DNA of 64,000 nucleotides from Cunninghamella blakesleeana (lineage: Eukaryota; Mucoromycota; Mucoromycetes; Mucorales; Cunninghamellaceae), in assembly GCA_017871115.1 (NCBI GenBank), contig JAFCIZ010000001.1, forward strand, positions 2,213,501-2,277,500, in the 5' to 3' direction. The position numbers and the translations under genes were made by a program. Under the pieces are notes generated by a model. That model was given only the letters and a program-made list of their open reading frames with translations. It made no database searches and was not told the origin of the DNA. Positions within the stretch are counted from its first letter, which is position 1. Each line of letters begins with the position of its first letter. Below, piece after piece: positions 27,324 through 41,800 of this stretch.

Positions 27324-27941
27324 TAATATATATATATTTATATATTAATTTAATAATGAGGTTTTCTATTATGACATTCATGGATAAAAATTCTATTCAT
27401 AGTTAACGTTATTTTTTTTTTGATTAAGTTTACATTTTGTATTTAGAACAAAAAAAATCACCCCAAATGGAATTATGATTTTCCCTTATTATATATAATA
27501 TAAAAAATATACTAGTTTTCGAACTCCTTCCAACATATATGGCTGCGTATTAAACTCTTCCCTCATTTCGTGATGCGTTACATTCAAAATTCTAGTTTTT
27601 TTTTGTACTCTATTTATTTAACTATATATATAATTTTTAAAATAAATAAAAAAAGTACATGTATGCTTATTGATTTTTTAAAAGATAAACCACTTGTATT
27701 AACAAAATATCTAAAATGGATTATGGATGTTCGAAGATATTATAATCATTTAGAATTCAATGCTGCAACCAGCATAATATTATTCTTTGGTTCAATTCCA
27801 ACTCTCATATGATGGGGTTACAACACACTGCATCTCTTTGATGGAATCACCGACTGTTGCACTAAGACAATATACTGTTTTATTGGTTTTATCAAAAAAA
27901 AAAAAAAAAAAAAAAATAACCAACTGATCATAATAAACTAC
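26193..27941. other. A+T-rich stretch after the CotH gene
   Basis: It contains poly-T runs, TA and ATA arrays (26780-26800, 27286-27320). An open segment at 27660-27810 (+) reads FLKDKPLVLTKYLKW and YYNHLEFNAATSIILFFG, which looks coding but has no recognised family; it may belong to the decayed region that follows. A 20-base poly-A lies near 27895-27916. Confidence 0.4.
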
Positions 27942-27949
27942 ATGATTAT

Positions 27950-28245
27950 AGTCATAGCACCTATTGGATGTCTTTATATATTTTCTCTCTGTTGTCCCGC
28001 TTCATCTAATGTTGGCTCTACAATCACGCCTCCATTGGTCTTTGATCAGACCAATGAATCTTGTGAAGCTGAGCGAGTTCTTCAAATCCCAATCTGCTTT
28101 GTTCATAACCTCGATACTCTACGTCGCATATATTATCGCATACCCTCGCATTACAGAGGATGGATAGGATCCCATGCTTTATTATGTGGATCATCTGGTA
28201 ATCTATTGTCATATCCGTCTATATTGAAGATACCCTTAAATATGT
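27950..28245 (-). pseudogene. Decayed coding fragment, frames shifted
   Basis: On the minus strand several protein-like pieces lie in different frames: GIFNIDGYDNRLPDDPHNK then AWDPIHPL up to a stop, then SRLGFEELAQLHKIHW, then GGVIVEPTLDEAGQQREN. Base composition is much less A+T-rich than the flanks. No introns would join the pieces cleanly, so stops and frameshifts seem real. The family is unknown to me; it may be the 3' part of the same decayed gene as the two fragments to the right. Confidence 0.4.
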
Positions 28246-28471
28246 TTCTTCTTTTCCTCTGTTAAATTCATATAATTGATATTATCAAATACATAAAAAC
28301 ACATTATAGCATTAATAATTGGGTAGAAACAGAATTTTATTCACAAAGTATATCTTTTACACTTTTCTCCAATATATATTGCCTTCCTTATATCTCCATG
28401 ATGTTTCGCTAGTGTCCACACATTATACAAGCTAAAAATTTTATATCCAAGCTTAAATCTTTTCTTTTTTT

Positions 28472-28840
28472 CTACTCATCACAATTTCCTCTCCATATTC
28501 CCTTATTTCTTCTATCAACTTCATCTAGCTTTTGTTTCACTACTTCCTCAAATTTAAGTATATCTCCATTATGTAAAAAATATTTAGTTTTGCAATCCAT
28601 GTTATCTATATGTTTCAAGTAAATATGATCATCATTAGGTACCGATCATATACCTGCATCTTCCAGATATGATATCTGAAAAGGGTTTTGAATTTTTAAG
28701 TTCAATTTATTTATCATTTCCATCTTATAATGTACTTTGTTCATAAACCATGGGCAATTCTTTTGATCACATTCTACATAATCCATGCTCCATACAAAAC
28801 TTTTATTGACCAACTCATCATAATTATAATTTAAATCCAA
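28472..28840 (-). pseudogene. Decayed coding fragment with internal TGA
   Basis: One frame runs from MDLNYNYDELVNKSF through CDQKNCPWFMNKVHYKMEM and NPFQISYLEDAGI to a TGA at 28648-28646, then continues in the same frame (NDDHIYLKHIDNMDCKTKY, KFEEVVKQKLDEVDRR) to a TAG at 28474-28472. Sequence quality is coding-like on both sides of the stop. The stop could be avoided by a 48-bp intron (GTATAT to ATATAG), but that is shorter than any intron in the surrounding genes, so a nonsense mutation is more likely. The family was not recognised. Confidence 0.45.
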
Positions 28841-28900
28841 CTATCCCTATAATAAGTACCCTTATAATGACATTAAGGTCAATTATATAACATACAGCCT

Positions 28901-29113
28901 TCAATATAGCCAAGTTAAATAGGCTGGGAAGTGCTTTTTCATGAATACAAGTAACCATATTCCAACTCCTCTCTTTAGGGCATGACCTAGAATGACCGTA
29001 ATGCTTTCTTCTAATAATGATACTTCGTCACTAGATCCCCTTTTGATAATAAATTTAATATATGGCCCAGATATGATGCTGGTTTTTTTTCTTTCTGGTA
29101 ATTTTCCCATCAT
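28901..29113 (-). pseudogene. Decayed or unassigned coding fragment
   Basis: A 70-codon minus-strand frame (MMGKLPERKKTSIISGPYIK, SLLEESITVILGHALKRGVG) lies just upstream of the previous fragment. It ends in a stop without a clear splice donor. It is probably the N-terminal piece of the same relic, which ends about 180 bp before the DUS2 start. Confidence 0.35.
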
Positions 29114-29288
29114 TATTATAAAGTATATAGGTTATATTCCAAATAGTTTTCATTGCGATGTTGATTTGGAAAAATTCATAATCGGTGATTAAATTTTGAA
29201 ATATAACTTTTTAAAAAAAATATTTTCTATATTTTTCTCTTTTTCTTCTTCCGCTTTTTTTTTTTTTTAAAAACTCTAAAAAAATATA

Positions 29289-31445
<2,157 letters not shown>

Positions 31446-31750
31446 TAATTGGATGGATGTAGTATATAAATGATATTATTAATACAACTTAGACTTTTTA
31501 AATAAAATAAATCAAAATTATAATATTATTAAACTCAACTTTTCATCTTTTTAATATATTTATCACATATTTCACATTTAAAAACGATGCGTGTGATTAA
31601 ATTAAAAAATAAAACTAATTTTTTAAAAAAATGACACCATTCACTTTATTTTTGAATCATTCATAAAAATAATATTTTATCCATATATTTATTTGTTTAT
31701 TTTTGTTTTTATTTTAATAATAGAGATCCAATACAATAATACATATCAAT
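31446..31750. other. Convergent intergenic region (DUS2 / reductase)
   Basis: About 300 bp of A+T-rich 3' flanks from two converging genes. Nothing else is seen. Confidence 0.5.
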
Positions 31751-33102
31751 TTACAAATCAGCTACATGTACAACAGCTTTACCAAAGTTTTTGCCAGTCA
31801 AGACATTAATAAGAGCTTCAGGGGTATATTCAATACCATTAGTAATATCTTCCTTATATTTGATTTTACCGTCCAAAAGAGCCTTTGTCACGTACTCACG
31901 GAATTCAGGTTCTACTTCAGCAAAGTCACTTACAATATAACCTTGGATCTTGAGACGTTTGCTTACTACTTTAATCAAGTTACGAATAGGGTAAGGTTCA
32001 GTAGTATTATATTGGGAAATCATACCACAAGCAATAATACGAGCAAAATCATTAGCTAAATCAATAACAATTTCTAAAGTTTCACCACCAACATTCTATA
32101 TAAAATAAAGTAAAAAAAATTAAAAAATTAATATAGAGTATTTGACAAAAAAAAAAAAAAAGTGGGAAAATGTGGGAAAAAAACTTAATCATCATTTTTT
32201 TTCTAGAATATTTTACCTCGAAGTAAACATCAATACCATTAGGACAGAGTTCAGCAAGTTTGGAACGGCTATCTTCGGTTCTATAATTGAAAGCACCATC
32301 AAATCCAATTTCTTTAAGATATGCTACTTTATCATCAGTACTAGCAGATCCGACAACGCGTAAACCATGGGCTTTAGCAATTTGACCAGCTAATTGACCA
32401 ACAGCTCCAGAGGCAGCAGAAATATAAATAGTTTCACCTTTTTTGATTTCACCGATTTTAAATAATCCAACATAAGCGGTCATACCTTTTTAAAAAGAAA
32501 GTAAAATATAATGGAAGCATATAGAGGTTAATATTCATTTTTTTAAATATGAATAACGTACAAAATATATATTAATCATCACTAACCTGGCATGCCTAAT
32601 ACACCAACATAGTTTGAAATAGGAAGACCATTTTCTTTAGGATCATTGCGTACAACTAATCGTAAAGCCTTAGCAAAAGCATCATTGTATTTAACATATT
32701 CTTCATACTTTCCGTAACCATAAAGAAGGTCACCTTCTTTGTAATTATTATTTTTGGATCGGACAACTTGAAGCATAACATGACCATTTAAAGGTTCATC
32801 CACAATAAAAGCGGGAGAGTAAGATTTGATAGATGCATCACGCATTCTTCCTCTAAAGTAAGGATCTATATAAAAGAATAAAGTCATTTAATTATTAATA
32901 TGCATATATTTATTTATTACTATGATATATTAATTTATGTATCTTATTTACCAACACTCAAGTCTAAAGTTTTTGTAATGAATTCACCATCGTTTAAAGG
33001 TTGATCAAGATCAAATTCGGAAGTTCTAATAGTAATATGTTCGCCAGCTACAGGATAACCGGTAGGAACCTTTGAAAAAATAACTTGTTTGTTGGAAACC
33101 AT
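31751..33102 (-). CDS. NADP-dependent medium-chain reductase (alkenal/prostaglandin reductase-like)
   Basis: Zinc-independent member of the MDR superfamily, leukotriene B4 12-hydroxydehydrogenase / 2-alkenal reductase branch; probably reduces alpha,beta-unsaturated carbonyls with NADPH in the cytosol. Exons 33102-32952, 32865-32587, 32485-32217 and 32095-31751 give 347 residues, the usual family length. The N-terminal catalytic domain has DLSVDPYFRGRMRD, diagnostic of this branch, and YVGVLGMPGMTAYVGL. The Rossmann motif is ISAASGAVGQLAGQIAKAHG, followed by VVGSASTDDKVAYLKEIGFD and VYFENVGGETLE. The end has FGKAVVHVADL. No zinc-ligand pattern is present. The exact substrate is inferred only at family level. 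Confidence 0.92.
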
Positions 33103-33886
33103 TTTTATTTTGAGTAGATGTATATATTAATTGTGATAATAATAAAGAAAAGAAAACAAATGGAAAAAAAAAAATTAATGCATTAAATATTAAAAGCGGA
33201 GTTAAGTCATTGATCCAGGAATTAATAATCAAAGGGTTTAACAAAAAAAATTTTAAGCACCACAAATAATAAAAATAAAAGGCAATGACAATGATGACCT
33301 CCCTTTTATACACACACACATACATTCATACACACGTATATATGTCTAAAGGTATATATGCATGTATACTTTTATATACATATACACATATATACGTATA
33401 TATGTGTGATTGTAATTGATTTGACCATAATTATTCTTTTAATAATCGAATACCATTGATTATAAATATGTATAAAAAAAAAAATGGTAAGCAAAAAAAA
33501 AAAAAAAAAAACGTCATTTACTTTTTAAGGAAGTAGTTTAACTGGAGATCTTTTTTTTACGATTATTAACACGAATTGGAAAAACAATATATAATTTATC
33601 CGATGAATCTAAAAATGACTTGATAATTTATTTTTTTAATTGTTAACAGTATTGTCGATACTATATATGTATTTAGTGTTTTTTATATTTTACTAGTTAG
33701 TTATTTTGATGGATTGTTAAATTTAGAGTGAAAAACTACTTATATATTTTTTGTTGATATTATTTTTAAATCCCGCCATGTTTTTTTTTATTTTAATTTT
33801 TTTTACTACACAACTTCTTTTTTATACTTCATTTTATAAAATCTATATATTAATATAATATTAAATAAAAAAGCAAAGTTTAGATC
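33103..33886. other. Divergent intergenic region with alternating purine-pyrimidine tract
   Basis: It lies between the starts of the reductase (-) and BCAS2 (+). At 33307-33411 there is a long run of CA/TA/CG steps (cacacacacatacattcata and onward), which could adopt a Z-DNA or hairpin form. No gene is seen. Confidence 0.5.
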
Positions 33887-34994
33887 ATGGCAGATGATAC
33901 AATAGCAATCTCTTCTTCAACAAAAGCACTTGGAAGATCCGATATTGAAATAGATGCACTTCCTTGTAAGCTTGATTATTTTTATTTCAAATTATACAAT
34001 TTCATTTATTATTTTTTACTAAAGTTTTTATATTTTATTTTCGTATTATTTTAAATTAAATAGATGTTGATCGTGAAATTGATGATCCTGGTAATATAAT
34101 GAATAATATTTTTTTATTCATATATACATGATAACAATATAATAATGTACAGTAATAATAATAATAATAATATATGTATATATTTGTAGATATGAAGTCA
34201 ACTGTGGATAGATTGATTGAACAAGAAATGAGAAGGATGAAAAGAAAAGAACGATCTGATTTACCTTTGACTATTGATCTCTTTCAAACAAATCCAATAT
34301 TATCTCAAGAATGGGCCAGAGTAGGAAAAAAAGAAAGTTTAGCTGCTTTGGATGAAACACGTTACGAGTTACAAGGTCCTGCAACACAAACAGATGTAGA
34401 AGGTTGGAAAAAAGCGGTAGACAATACAAAAGCTCAATTGGAATCTCAAGCTGGAAGGTAAATTAAAATAAAATATTAAAATTAATAATTAGAATAATAT
34501 AAGATGAAATAGATGAGTATTACTTTTGAATATATATATATATATATATTGACCGCTATCATTATATTTTTATAGCATGTTTAATTTAGAATTACTTCAA
34601 AAATACGGTGGCAATGCATGGCGTGTTCATAACTATCAATTAGAATCCTATTTAAAATATATTCAACAAGAAACTGAAAATTATAAAAATCAAATCAATG
34701 ATATAAATAAAGAACGAAAAGCTGATCAAGTAATAACGAAATAAGATTAGATCAAATAATAACAATAATTTAAAAAAAAGGCATGATCATTAACAGTTTA
34801 TTAATCCGTCGTATTTTATTTATTTATTTATTTATTTTAAAAAAAAATAGATGGATGCAGCATCAGCAATTCAAAATTTAGAAAACAAATGGTCTGATCT
34901 TATTAGTCAAAACCTTCAAGTAGAAATAGCTTGTGCTAGTTTGGAAAGTGAATTAGAGGAATTAAGACGTTATAAACAACAATCTGGAAAATAA
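33887..34994 (+). CDS. BCAS2: Pre-mRNA-splicing factor SPF27 (BCAS2, S. pombe Cwf7)
   Basis: Core subunit of the Prp19 (NTC) spliceosomal complex. Five exons (33887-33965, 34064-34090, 34190-34457, 34576-34729, 34851-34994) give 223 residues, as in human BCAS2 (225). Signature segments are the acidic N terminus ending DALPYVDREIDDP, the RLIEQEMRRMKRKERSD block, then LFQTNPILSQEWARVG and LELLQKYGGNAWRVHNYQL. The rest is coiled coil, with the closing VEIACASLESELEELRR. Exon 2 is only 27 nt. It shares the splicing theme with LSM5 in this window, but the two are far apart. Confidence 0.95.
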
Positions 34995-37900
34995 AATATA
35001 AAATAACCTATGGATCATATATTGTTATATCTTGGATATTACACACTCACATATAAATAATTATATAAATATATATTGTAAATAAATTTATATTAAATTG
35101 CGATTATTCAACACATACATATACAAAAAAGAAAAGAAAAAAAAATCAGATAGCAAAATATATACACATTTCTTTAAATAATATATGATATAGTTCAATG
35201 GATCCTCATTTATGCAAAAATATATTATTTAGAAACTGAATATCGGCTATAAAAATGATCACCGAACCGGCTATTAAGATATTGTGAACCGTCCAATTTA
35301 TTACCGATGTAATTTCAACTTCATAAATGGAAAAAGATAATAAACGATTACTTTTTTTATTATTTTTATTTTGCGAGCATATTCTTTGATTAATTTACAA
35401 TTATTCATAATACAAATATAATATATTCTAGAAAATATAAATTTCATTGTGTATCTACTGGAAATTCGTTCATTGTACTTTTAAAAAACCTTATTTTTTT
35501 ATAATTTCTTTATTGTATATATATATATATATACTGTAATAAAAAATAATATTATTAATAAGGTAAAAAGCAATTCAAAAAGCTGATCTAAAATTTTAGA
35601 TAAAAGGACATCATATAATTAAATTTAAATTCAGATATAGAAATTATTCTCATTCATTTATAGCATTATTAACGAATCCTTTTTTAATTATATTGAAAAT
35701 ATATTTATTAGAAATATTATTTTCATCGCGTATATCCATTATTATATATTTTATTACATATTTGTAATTTTTTTTTAAAAACATCGACTTATTTTTATCA
35801 TATAAATAATATATATCATTATTAAATTGAATAGAATCATCTGCGTATTCATATGTATTATAAATACTGTAGGCATTATCCCTATTTTTCATTTTTCCAC
35901 AATTAATTTTTAAATTAATAATAATTTTCTTTATTTCTTCGTTTGATTCGTATTTTTATATAAGCCTGTATTTATTTTTTATCTACCTCTGAGTCATTAT
36001 TAACTGCTTCACCCTATATACATCTACATACAATTTTATTTATATCAAAATTTATATTATTATTTTTTATTTTTAGTTTCCATATTTAAATTGCTATTAT
36101 ATTCTTTGTTAATTTTTATCATATTAATATTTATTTTTTCTTCAACGCAAACATCATAATTAAGTATACCATCATTTATTTTTTGATGCTTTACATTATT
36201 ATCAGCGTCCTTTTAACTTAAAGATATTGCTGATTAATGACCAAATTCATTTTATATACATATCATATTTATCAAGTATTTTTTTTATATTATTGCATAG
36301 AAATGTGTTAAATTATTTAATTTTTCCAAGGTTAATCATGTTTTGTAATTAGCGGTTACGACAACAAGTATAGCACTTCATATTTAATTAGTTAATTTTA
36401 TATAAATTCAATTTTGTTTTAAAATTTTATTAATACAAAAACATATAGTGTTAGTTCAAAATAGATTTAGATTTCTTCTTATCCTTGCATAATTCATTAG
36501 TAGGAATTAATAAACCATTTTCTATATTAATACCATTTAATTTAAGCCTGCTGCCTTCGCTAATGAAGTTCTTTTCGTCAATTTCATTCACAATAGTGAT
36601 TAAAGATTTTAAGATGAGGCTATTTTTGTTTTTATTTATGTCTTCATTATCTTTGTTAACTTGCTCTACAAATCGTTTAATAAATTCTATTTTGGCCTCC
36701 TTATTCATGGTTTGTTATATAAAAAAGAAAAGAAAGAAAAGATGATAAAAATGCAGAGCGATTTTATATCATATCCTTCTGTATGACAATAATTTAAATT
36801 ATTCTCAATCATGAGGTATCACTTGCTTTATAGTATTTCACAATGAATTTTGGAAAAAGTATATGAATATTCTAAAATAAGGATTAAAAATTTTCATCTA
36901 GAATTTTTAGTTGTAATACTTGCTGATGCGGGTTTTGTTAAAAAAATTAGAAGGTGATATATTGGTTTTAAAAAATAATTATCTTGTTATCCTTACTTTT
37001 ATACAGTTAAAAAAATAAGCAAATAAGCTGTCTTGAAAGTTTACAATTATCATAAATAAAAAAAGAATAATTCTGTTAATTTTTTTTATAAAAAATCGTG
37101 GTTTTTTTTTATTCTCTTTTTCTCTCTTGCTCTCTCTTTTTTTAAAAAAAACATACTAAATTAATAGAAAAAAAGTTAAAATAAATTATTATATTACTAA
37201 TATGTAATGAAAATAAAATATTCTATATATATTTAAAAAAAAATTACTATGTACTATTTGACCTTCTGGGAACTATCGTTATTTTTATTGTTATTATCGA
37301 AAAAATAAATAAAAAAAATAACTAAATAAAATATGTACATGTGCAACTTAAAAAAATTTTTCCCTCAAATGAATCAGTAATATATAACCATGACTTATTT
37401 AACTTTCCCAATATATAACTCAGTAAAAAAAATATTCAATTTTTTATTTATTAGCCTAACAAACATAAAGTAGTCTTAGGATGTTTTGTAAGTTATTATT
37501 CTAGCTTTAATTTTATTTTTATATTTAAAAAAAAAAAAAAGAAAAGAGATATAAACATATATATCAAATATAGCACTAATAGTAATATGGAACACTCTAT
37601 TTATTTATTTATTGATACAAACTATAAGTTTATCGAAGTAAAAGGGTATAATATAAACAATTGACTATATGAAGGCGAAGAAAAACAGAAAATAAAGTAT
37701 GTGCCACTATTACGATGATTTGATCAATTCCTTATTTAATAATAATAATAATTACAGATACGGAATATTATAAATGAATAATTGAAAATTTCTTTCTTTC
37801 ATAGTGATTTAACAATAATTCCGCAGTACAAAAACCAACTATATATCTACATTATAATTATATTTCAATAGTTTCTTATTCTTTTAAATGAATATGAAAA

Positions 37901-38109
37901 ACCTTCTCTACATATTTAATATATGATAATGTTTGTATTTATTTAATTTATTTTGAAAGATTAAAAAATTAAACTGATTGAATTGATTCAATAGATAATC
38001 AATGATAAACATATATATGATATACACTGATCATACTAAATGAAATACTCCTTTCTTTTTCTTTTTCTTTTATTATTGTATATAAATACTTATTGGTTTT
38101 CATGAAACG
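34995..38109. other. Gene-poor, very A+T-rich 3.1-kb stretch
   Basis: It has no recognised gene apart from the relic listed separately. A patch at 35195-35335 is less A+T-rich. A short plus-strand frame near 36905-36956 (ILADAGFVKKIRR) vaguely recalls transposase wording but is too short to call. A TA array is at 35517-35533. Confidence 0.4.
35647..36708 (-). pseudogene. Lys/Asn/Ile-rich relic gene, broken
   Basis: Minus-strand pieces in order: a 85-codon frame with a Met start at 36708 (MNKEAKIEFIKRFVEQVNKD, KSLITIVNEIDEKNFISEGS), a middle piece around 36220-36068 (GILNYDVCVEEKI and MIKINKEYNSNLNM), and an 80-codon end (MKNRDNAYSIYNTYEYADDS, YKYVIKYIIMDIRDENNIS) closing at 35650. Stops and frameshifts lie between the pieces. 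Residue composition is extremely biased to Lys, Asn and Ile, unlike neighbouring genes. It may be a decayed mobile-element or foreign gene; no family was recognised, and chance open frames in A+T-rich DNA remain possible. Confidence 0.3.
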
Positions 38110-38499
38110 ATGAAGAATAATATAATTAAAGAGCAATATTTCTTTTTTATTGGGTTTATTTTTCCCTTGGTATGGTTAATTGGAAGTACGCAATGGTCCT
38201 GTATATCCACAAATGGAAATAATAATAATAGTAATAGTAAAGCTGACATTAATCCAATAGCTGATAAATGGAAACAACGATGTCGAATTGCCTCAGTCAT
38301 TTTTTTAACCACTTGTATTGTCATTGCTGCTCTTATCATGATATTTAAACCTTCTGCTTTTGGTCTACTTTCAAGTAGTAACCCTACCGCTCAAACGTCT
38401 TCTTCTTCTGATTCTGCAAATCGTCCTGGTGTACCCATTCAAGGTTCGAATGATATTGGTGATACCATTGCCGGAATGGGAGTTTACAATACAGAATGA
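38110..38499 (+). CDS. Small fungal two-helix membrane protein
   Basis: A single-exon 129-residue protein. Helix one is in QYFFFIGFIFPLVWLIGS, and helix two in RIASVIFLTTCIVIAALIMI. Between them lie an Asn/Ser-rich loop and a basic WKQRCRIAS junction. The FFIGFIFPLVWLIGS wording with a downstream W-K-x-R-C-R-I-A-S block recurs in conserved small fungal membrane proteins of unknown role. The C terminus is Ser-rich and ends GDTIAGMGVYNTE. No signal peptidase site is evident. Function is unknown. Confidence 0.7.
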   Translation: MKNNIIKEQYFFFIGFIFPLVWLIGSTQWSCISTNGNNNNSNSKADINPIADKWKQRCRIASVIFLTTCIVIAALIMIFKPSAFGLLSSSNPTAQTSSSSDSANRPGVPIQGSNDIGDTIAGMGVYNTE

Positions 38500-38813
38500 A
38501 TATATATATATATAATGAATGGATAATAAATAGATACTATCATTTTAAAAATTTTACTAAAATAAATATTAAATAAAAAAGCGAAGTGAAAAAAAGTTAT
38601 GTATTAATATTGTATAATAAATTGTTAAAAGAATCAAGCGGTGTACTAATTCAATTCGTTTTAAAATAAGTGATCATCCGAAAAAAAAAATTTCGAACTC
38701 AATTTTTTTTCGGTTAAATTTTTTCCAAATTTGTTTCTTTTATTTTACCTATTTTTTCTCTCTTTTGTAACTCTTTTTTTTTGTCATATTTATTAAAAGA
38801 GAAAGGGTATATT
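38500..38813. other. Intergenic region before the Zn2Cys6 gene
   Basis: A+T-rich with no recognised element. A near-palindromic AATTTTTTTTCGG/TTTTTTCC patch is seen at 38700-38725. Confidence 0.5.
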
Positions 38814-41800
38814 ATGAATTCCTCGTCTTCGCCTTCACAATATAATTATTCACCTTGGATATCTGAATCTTTATCTAGTTCTTCAACCCAATCGCAGCAA
38901 CAACAGCCTCCTATAGATTCTAATTCAGACCACTCTAAAACTACTTCCAAAAGAACTAGAATATCAAGAGCATGTAAGATTTTGATATTATCATGTTAAT
39001 TTATATAAATATATATACTCAAAGGCTAAGTTTATTTATTTATATTTTTTTTTATTTTTTTATTTTTTATAACGATCTTTATTATCAGGTGACACCTGTA
39101 GAAAGAAAAAAATAAAGTAAAACTATATATTAAAATGGAAAAAAAGTGGAAGAAAGTGTTTTCTGTAGAAATATGCTAAATATGTTATATGGTACATATT
39201 TTATCTTTTTCTTATAGGTGCGATGTAGATAATCAGCAACCTTGTACAACTTGTAAACAATACGACTGGGATTGCACTTTTAACGACGTAAGTTATTATT
39301 ATTTTATTTGATAGCTTTTTTTTATTTTTTTTTTTATTTTATAAACAGAGCATAAGTATAAAACAAAAATATTTAATAATATCTTTTTATTATTATTATT
39401 ATATATATTTATACATATAAATAAATATAGTCGGCTAGAAAGCGAGGACCACCAAAAGGGTAATAAAAATAATTACAGCAGAGTTAAAAATGATATATAT
39501 ATAAGAAAAAGCATAACGAAGCATTAATTTTTATTTATTATTATTGTTATTATTATTAATTACTATTTCTTATTACATAGATATATAGAAAGTTTAGAAG
39601 CAAGATTAAAAAAAATGGAAGAAATACTTGGCAAGATACAATCCAATAGTGATGAAGAAGATACATTACCTCATAAAGTAAATACAAATCGTATAGAAAG
39701 TAATAGCAACCAAGGATCATCACATATATCGACTACAACTTATCCAACAATCTCAGAACCTAATAGTCCACAATCCTCAATAGATAATGAAAGTGTTCAT
39801 TCAGAATCAAATAAAGGGCCAAAAGGAAAAATTGTAAGGTTTTTAGGCAGTTCATCTGGACTTTATTTAATAGACGATATATTAAAACAAAAAGAAAAAC
39901 ATGACCACCATGAAGAATCGGCGTCGACATCATCAACACCAACATCATCATCCATGATCCCCGAATCAATCACCAACAACAATACATCTTCGCACCCATT
40001 TAATTTAGAAAATAGTTTAAAGATACCACAACAGCAACAATCATATCACGAAGATGGATCAACAACAACAGTAAGAAAAGGTTCGTTTGCAGCAGATGGT
40101 ACAAGTTTACCATTGCATAATGGTACAGTGAGGTTAAGACGTATGAATATATACGACGATGATTTAGTCTTAGTGCGTGATGAAACAGAAGATGAACATA
40201 ATAAACGTGTCGGTACTGATGAACTTGAGTACATTTATGCCAAAATTCCTCGTTCAGTACTTTCAAGCTTAATTCATATTTATTTTGAAGCACCTTGTGT
40301 CACCTTACCAATCTTGGATAAAGATGAATTCATGAATACTTTTAATGGTAACACTGGTCCTTCACCCGATCCCCTATTAATCTATGCTATTTGCTCTTAT
40401 GCTTGTTATATGGTACCATCAAGTCATCAACTGTTCAAGACATCTGGAATAGAACGGAATACTATTTTTCATGCACTTGTGGATCGTGCCAGTTTATTAA
40501 TACGTGAAGAATATTTAACCCCACGGATTCAAACTATTCAAGCCTTGATCTTATTATGCGCACATCCAACTTATTCATCTGGTTCTTATAGAAATTGGTT
40601 ATTGGCAGGCATGGCTGTACGTATGGCGCAAGATTTAGGACTACATCGTACATTGGTCACCTCAAGTATTTCACCTGAAATTTTAGAACAAAGAAGAAGA
40701 TTATGGTATGCTGTATATTTAACGGATCGATGGTGTTGTTCAGCTATGGGGAGACCTTTAGCTATAGCTGATTCAGATTGCGATACAGATTTTCCAAGTG
40801 TGGATGGGGGTATCAATGAGCCTGGGAAATATGCCATGTTTGTAAATTTAGTGAAATTATCTGGTATCTTGGGTGAAGTATTACGTCGCGTGTATTCACC
40901 AAAAGCTAAAGCCATGGGGTATACAACACATTATATAGAACAAACTATTTGGAGTTTAGATAAAATGTTGAAAGACTGGTTTGATCATGTTCCTCCTGAA
41001 TATAAAGTCACTAAGCAACAGTTGTTTGAATTTAAAGGCATAGAATATACAAGATTGGATTTGTTTCGATCCGGTGGCCCTTTAACCATTTGTTATTATG
41101 CTATCATTGTATTATTATTTAGACCTTTTATTGTTATTGAAAATGGAAATCAACAACAGCAATCAAATAGATTATTTAAAGAAGCTTCAGTACGGTGTAT
41201 GGATGCGGCTAAAAGTGCTATTGATGTGGCTAGACATATCCCTGCAACAGAAATGATTCGCTATGGGTGGAATTTTGCTGGTAATTTATTTTTTTTATAA
41301 AATAAAAAAAAAGGGATAAAAAAGAGAGTATTTTAAAAGAGATTTTTTATTTTTTTATTTTTTGAATATGTGCAAATTTTCATTTAATTGTTTACTCAAC
41401 TCTTTTTTTTTTAACAATAGCTTATGCTGTATTTCAAGCTGCTCTAATTCATGTATATAATTGCACAAGCAGTGATCAAGCTGTAGCTCAAACGTCTAGA
41501 GAGTATATTCGTATATGTATAAATGATTGTTTAGCCCCTCTAACAAACGATATTCCCCATGCACCACCAGTTATACAATTTTTAGAGAACTTATTACGCC
41601 TTATGAAGGCTGATATATCTGTTATGAAACCTTCTTCCAGCGATAAATCAACCCATCAAAATAATAGCCATGGAAAAATGTCTTCATCGTCATCTGATAA
41701 TAATAATAATTCGACAAATCAACAAACTTCATCAAATACACCATTATCGGTATCATCAGCTTCTAACTATCATTCGAAATTGCCAACAACATCATTACAA

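Noticed and set aside
27780..27840. GGTTCAATTCC-like string recalling a tRNA T-arm
   Set aside because: No acceptor or anticodon stems pair with it.
28600..28668. Selenocysteine or readthrough at the TGA in the relic
   Set aside because: Fungi of this group are not known to use selenocysteine in this way, and neighbouring fragments are also broken.
36485..36745. 86-codon plus-strand frame in the gene-poor region
   Set aside because: Antisense shadow of the Lys/Asn-rich minus-strand fragment.
36905..36956. Short frame ILADAGFVKKIRR suggesting a transposase remnant
   Set aside because: Too short; no further conserved blocks or inverted repeats around it.
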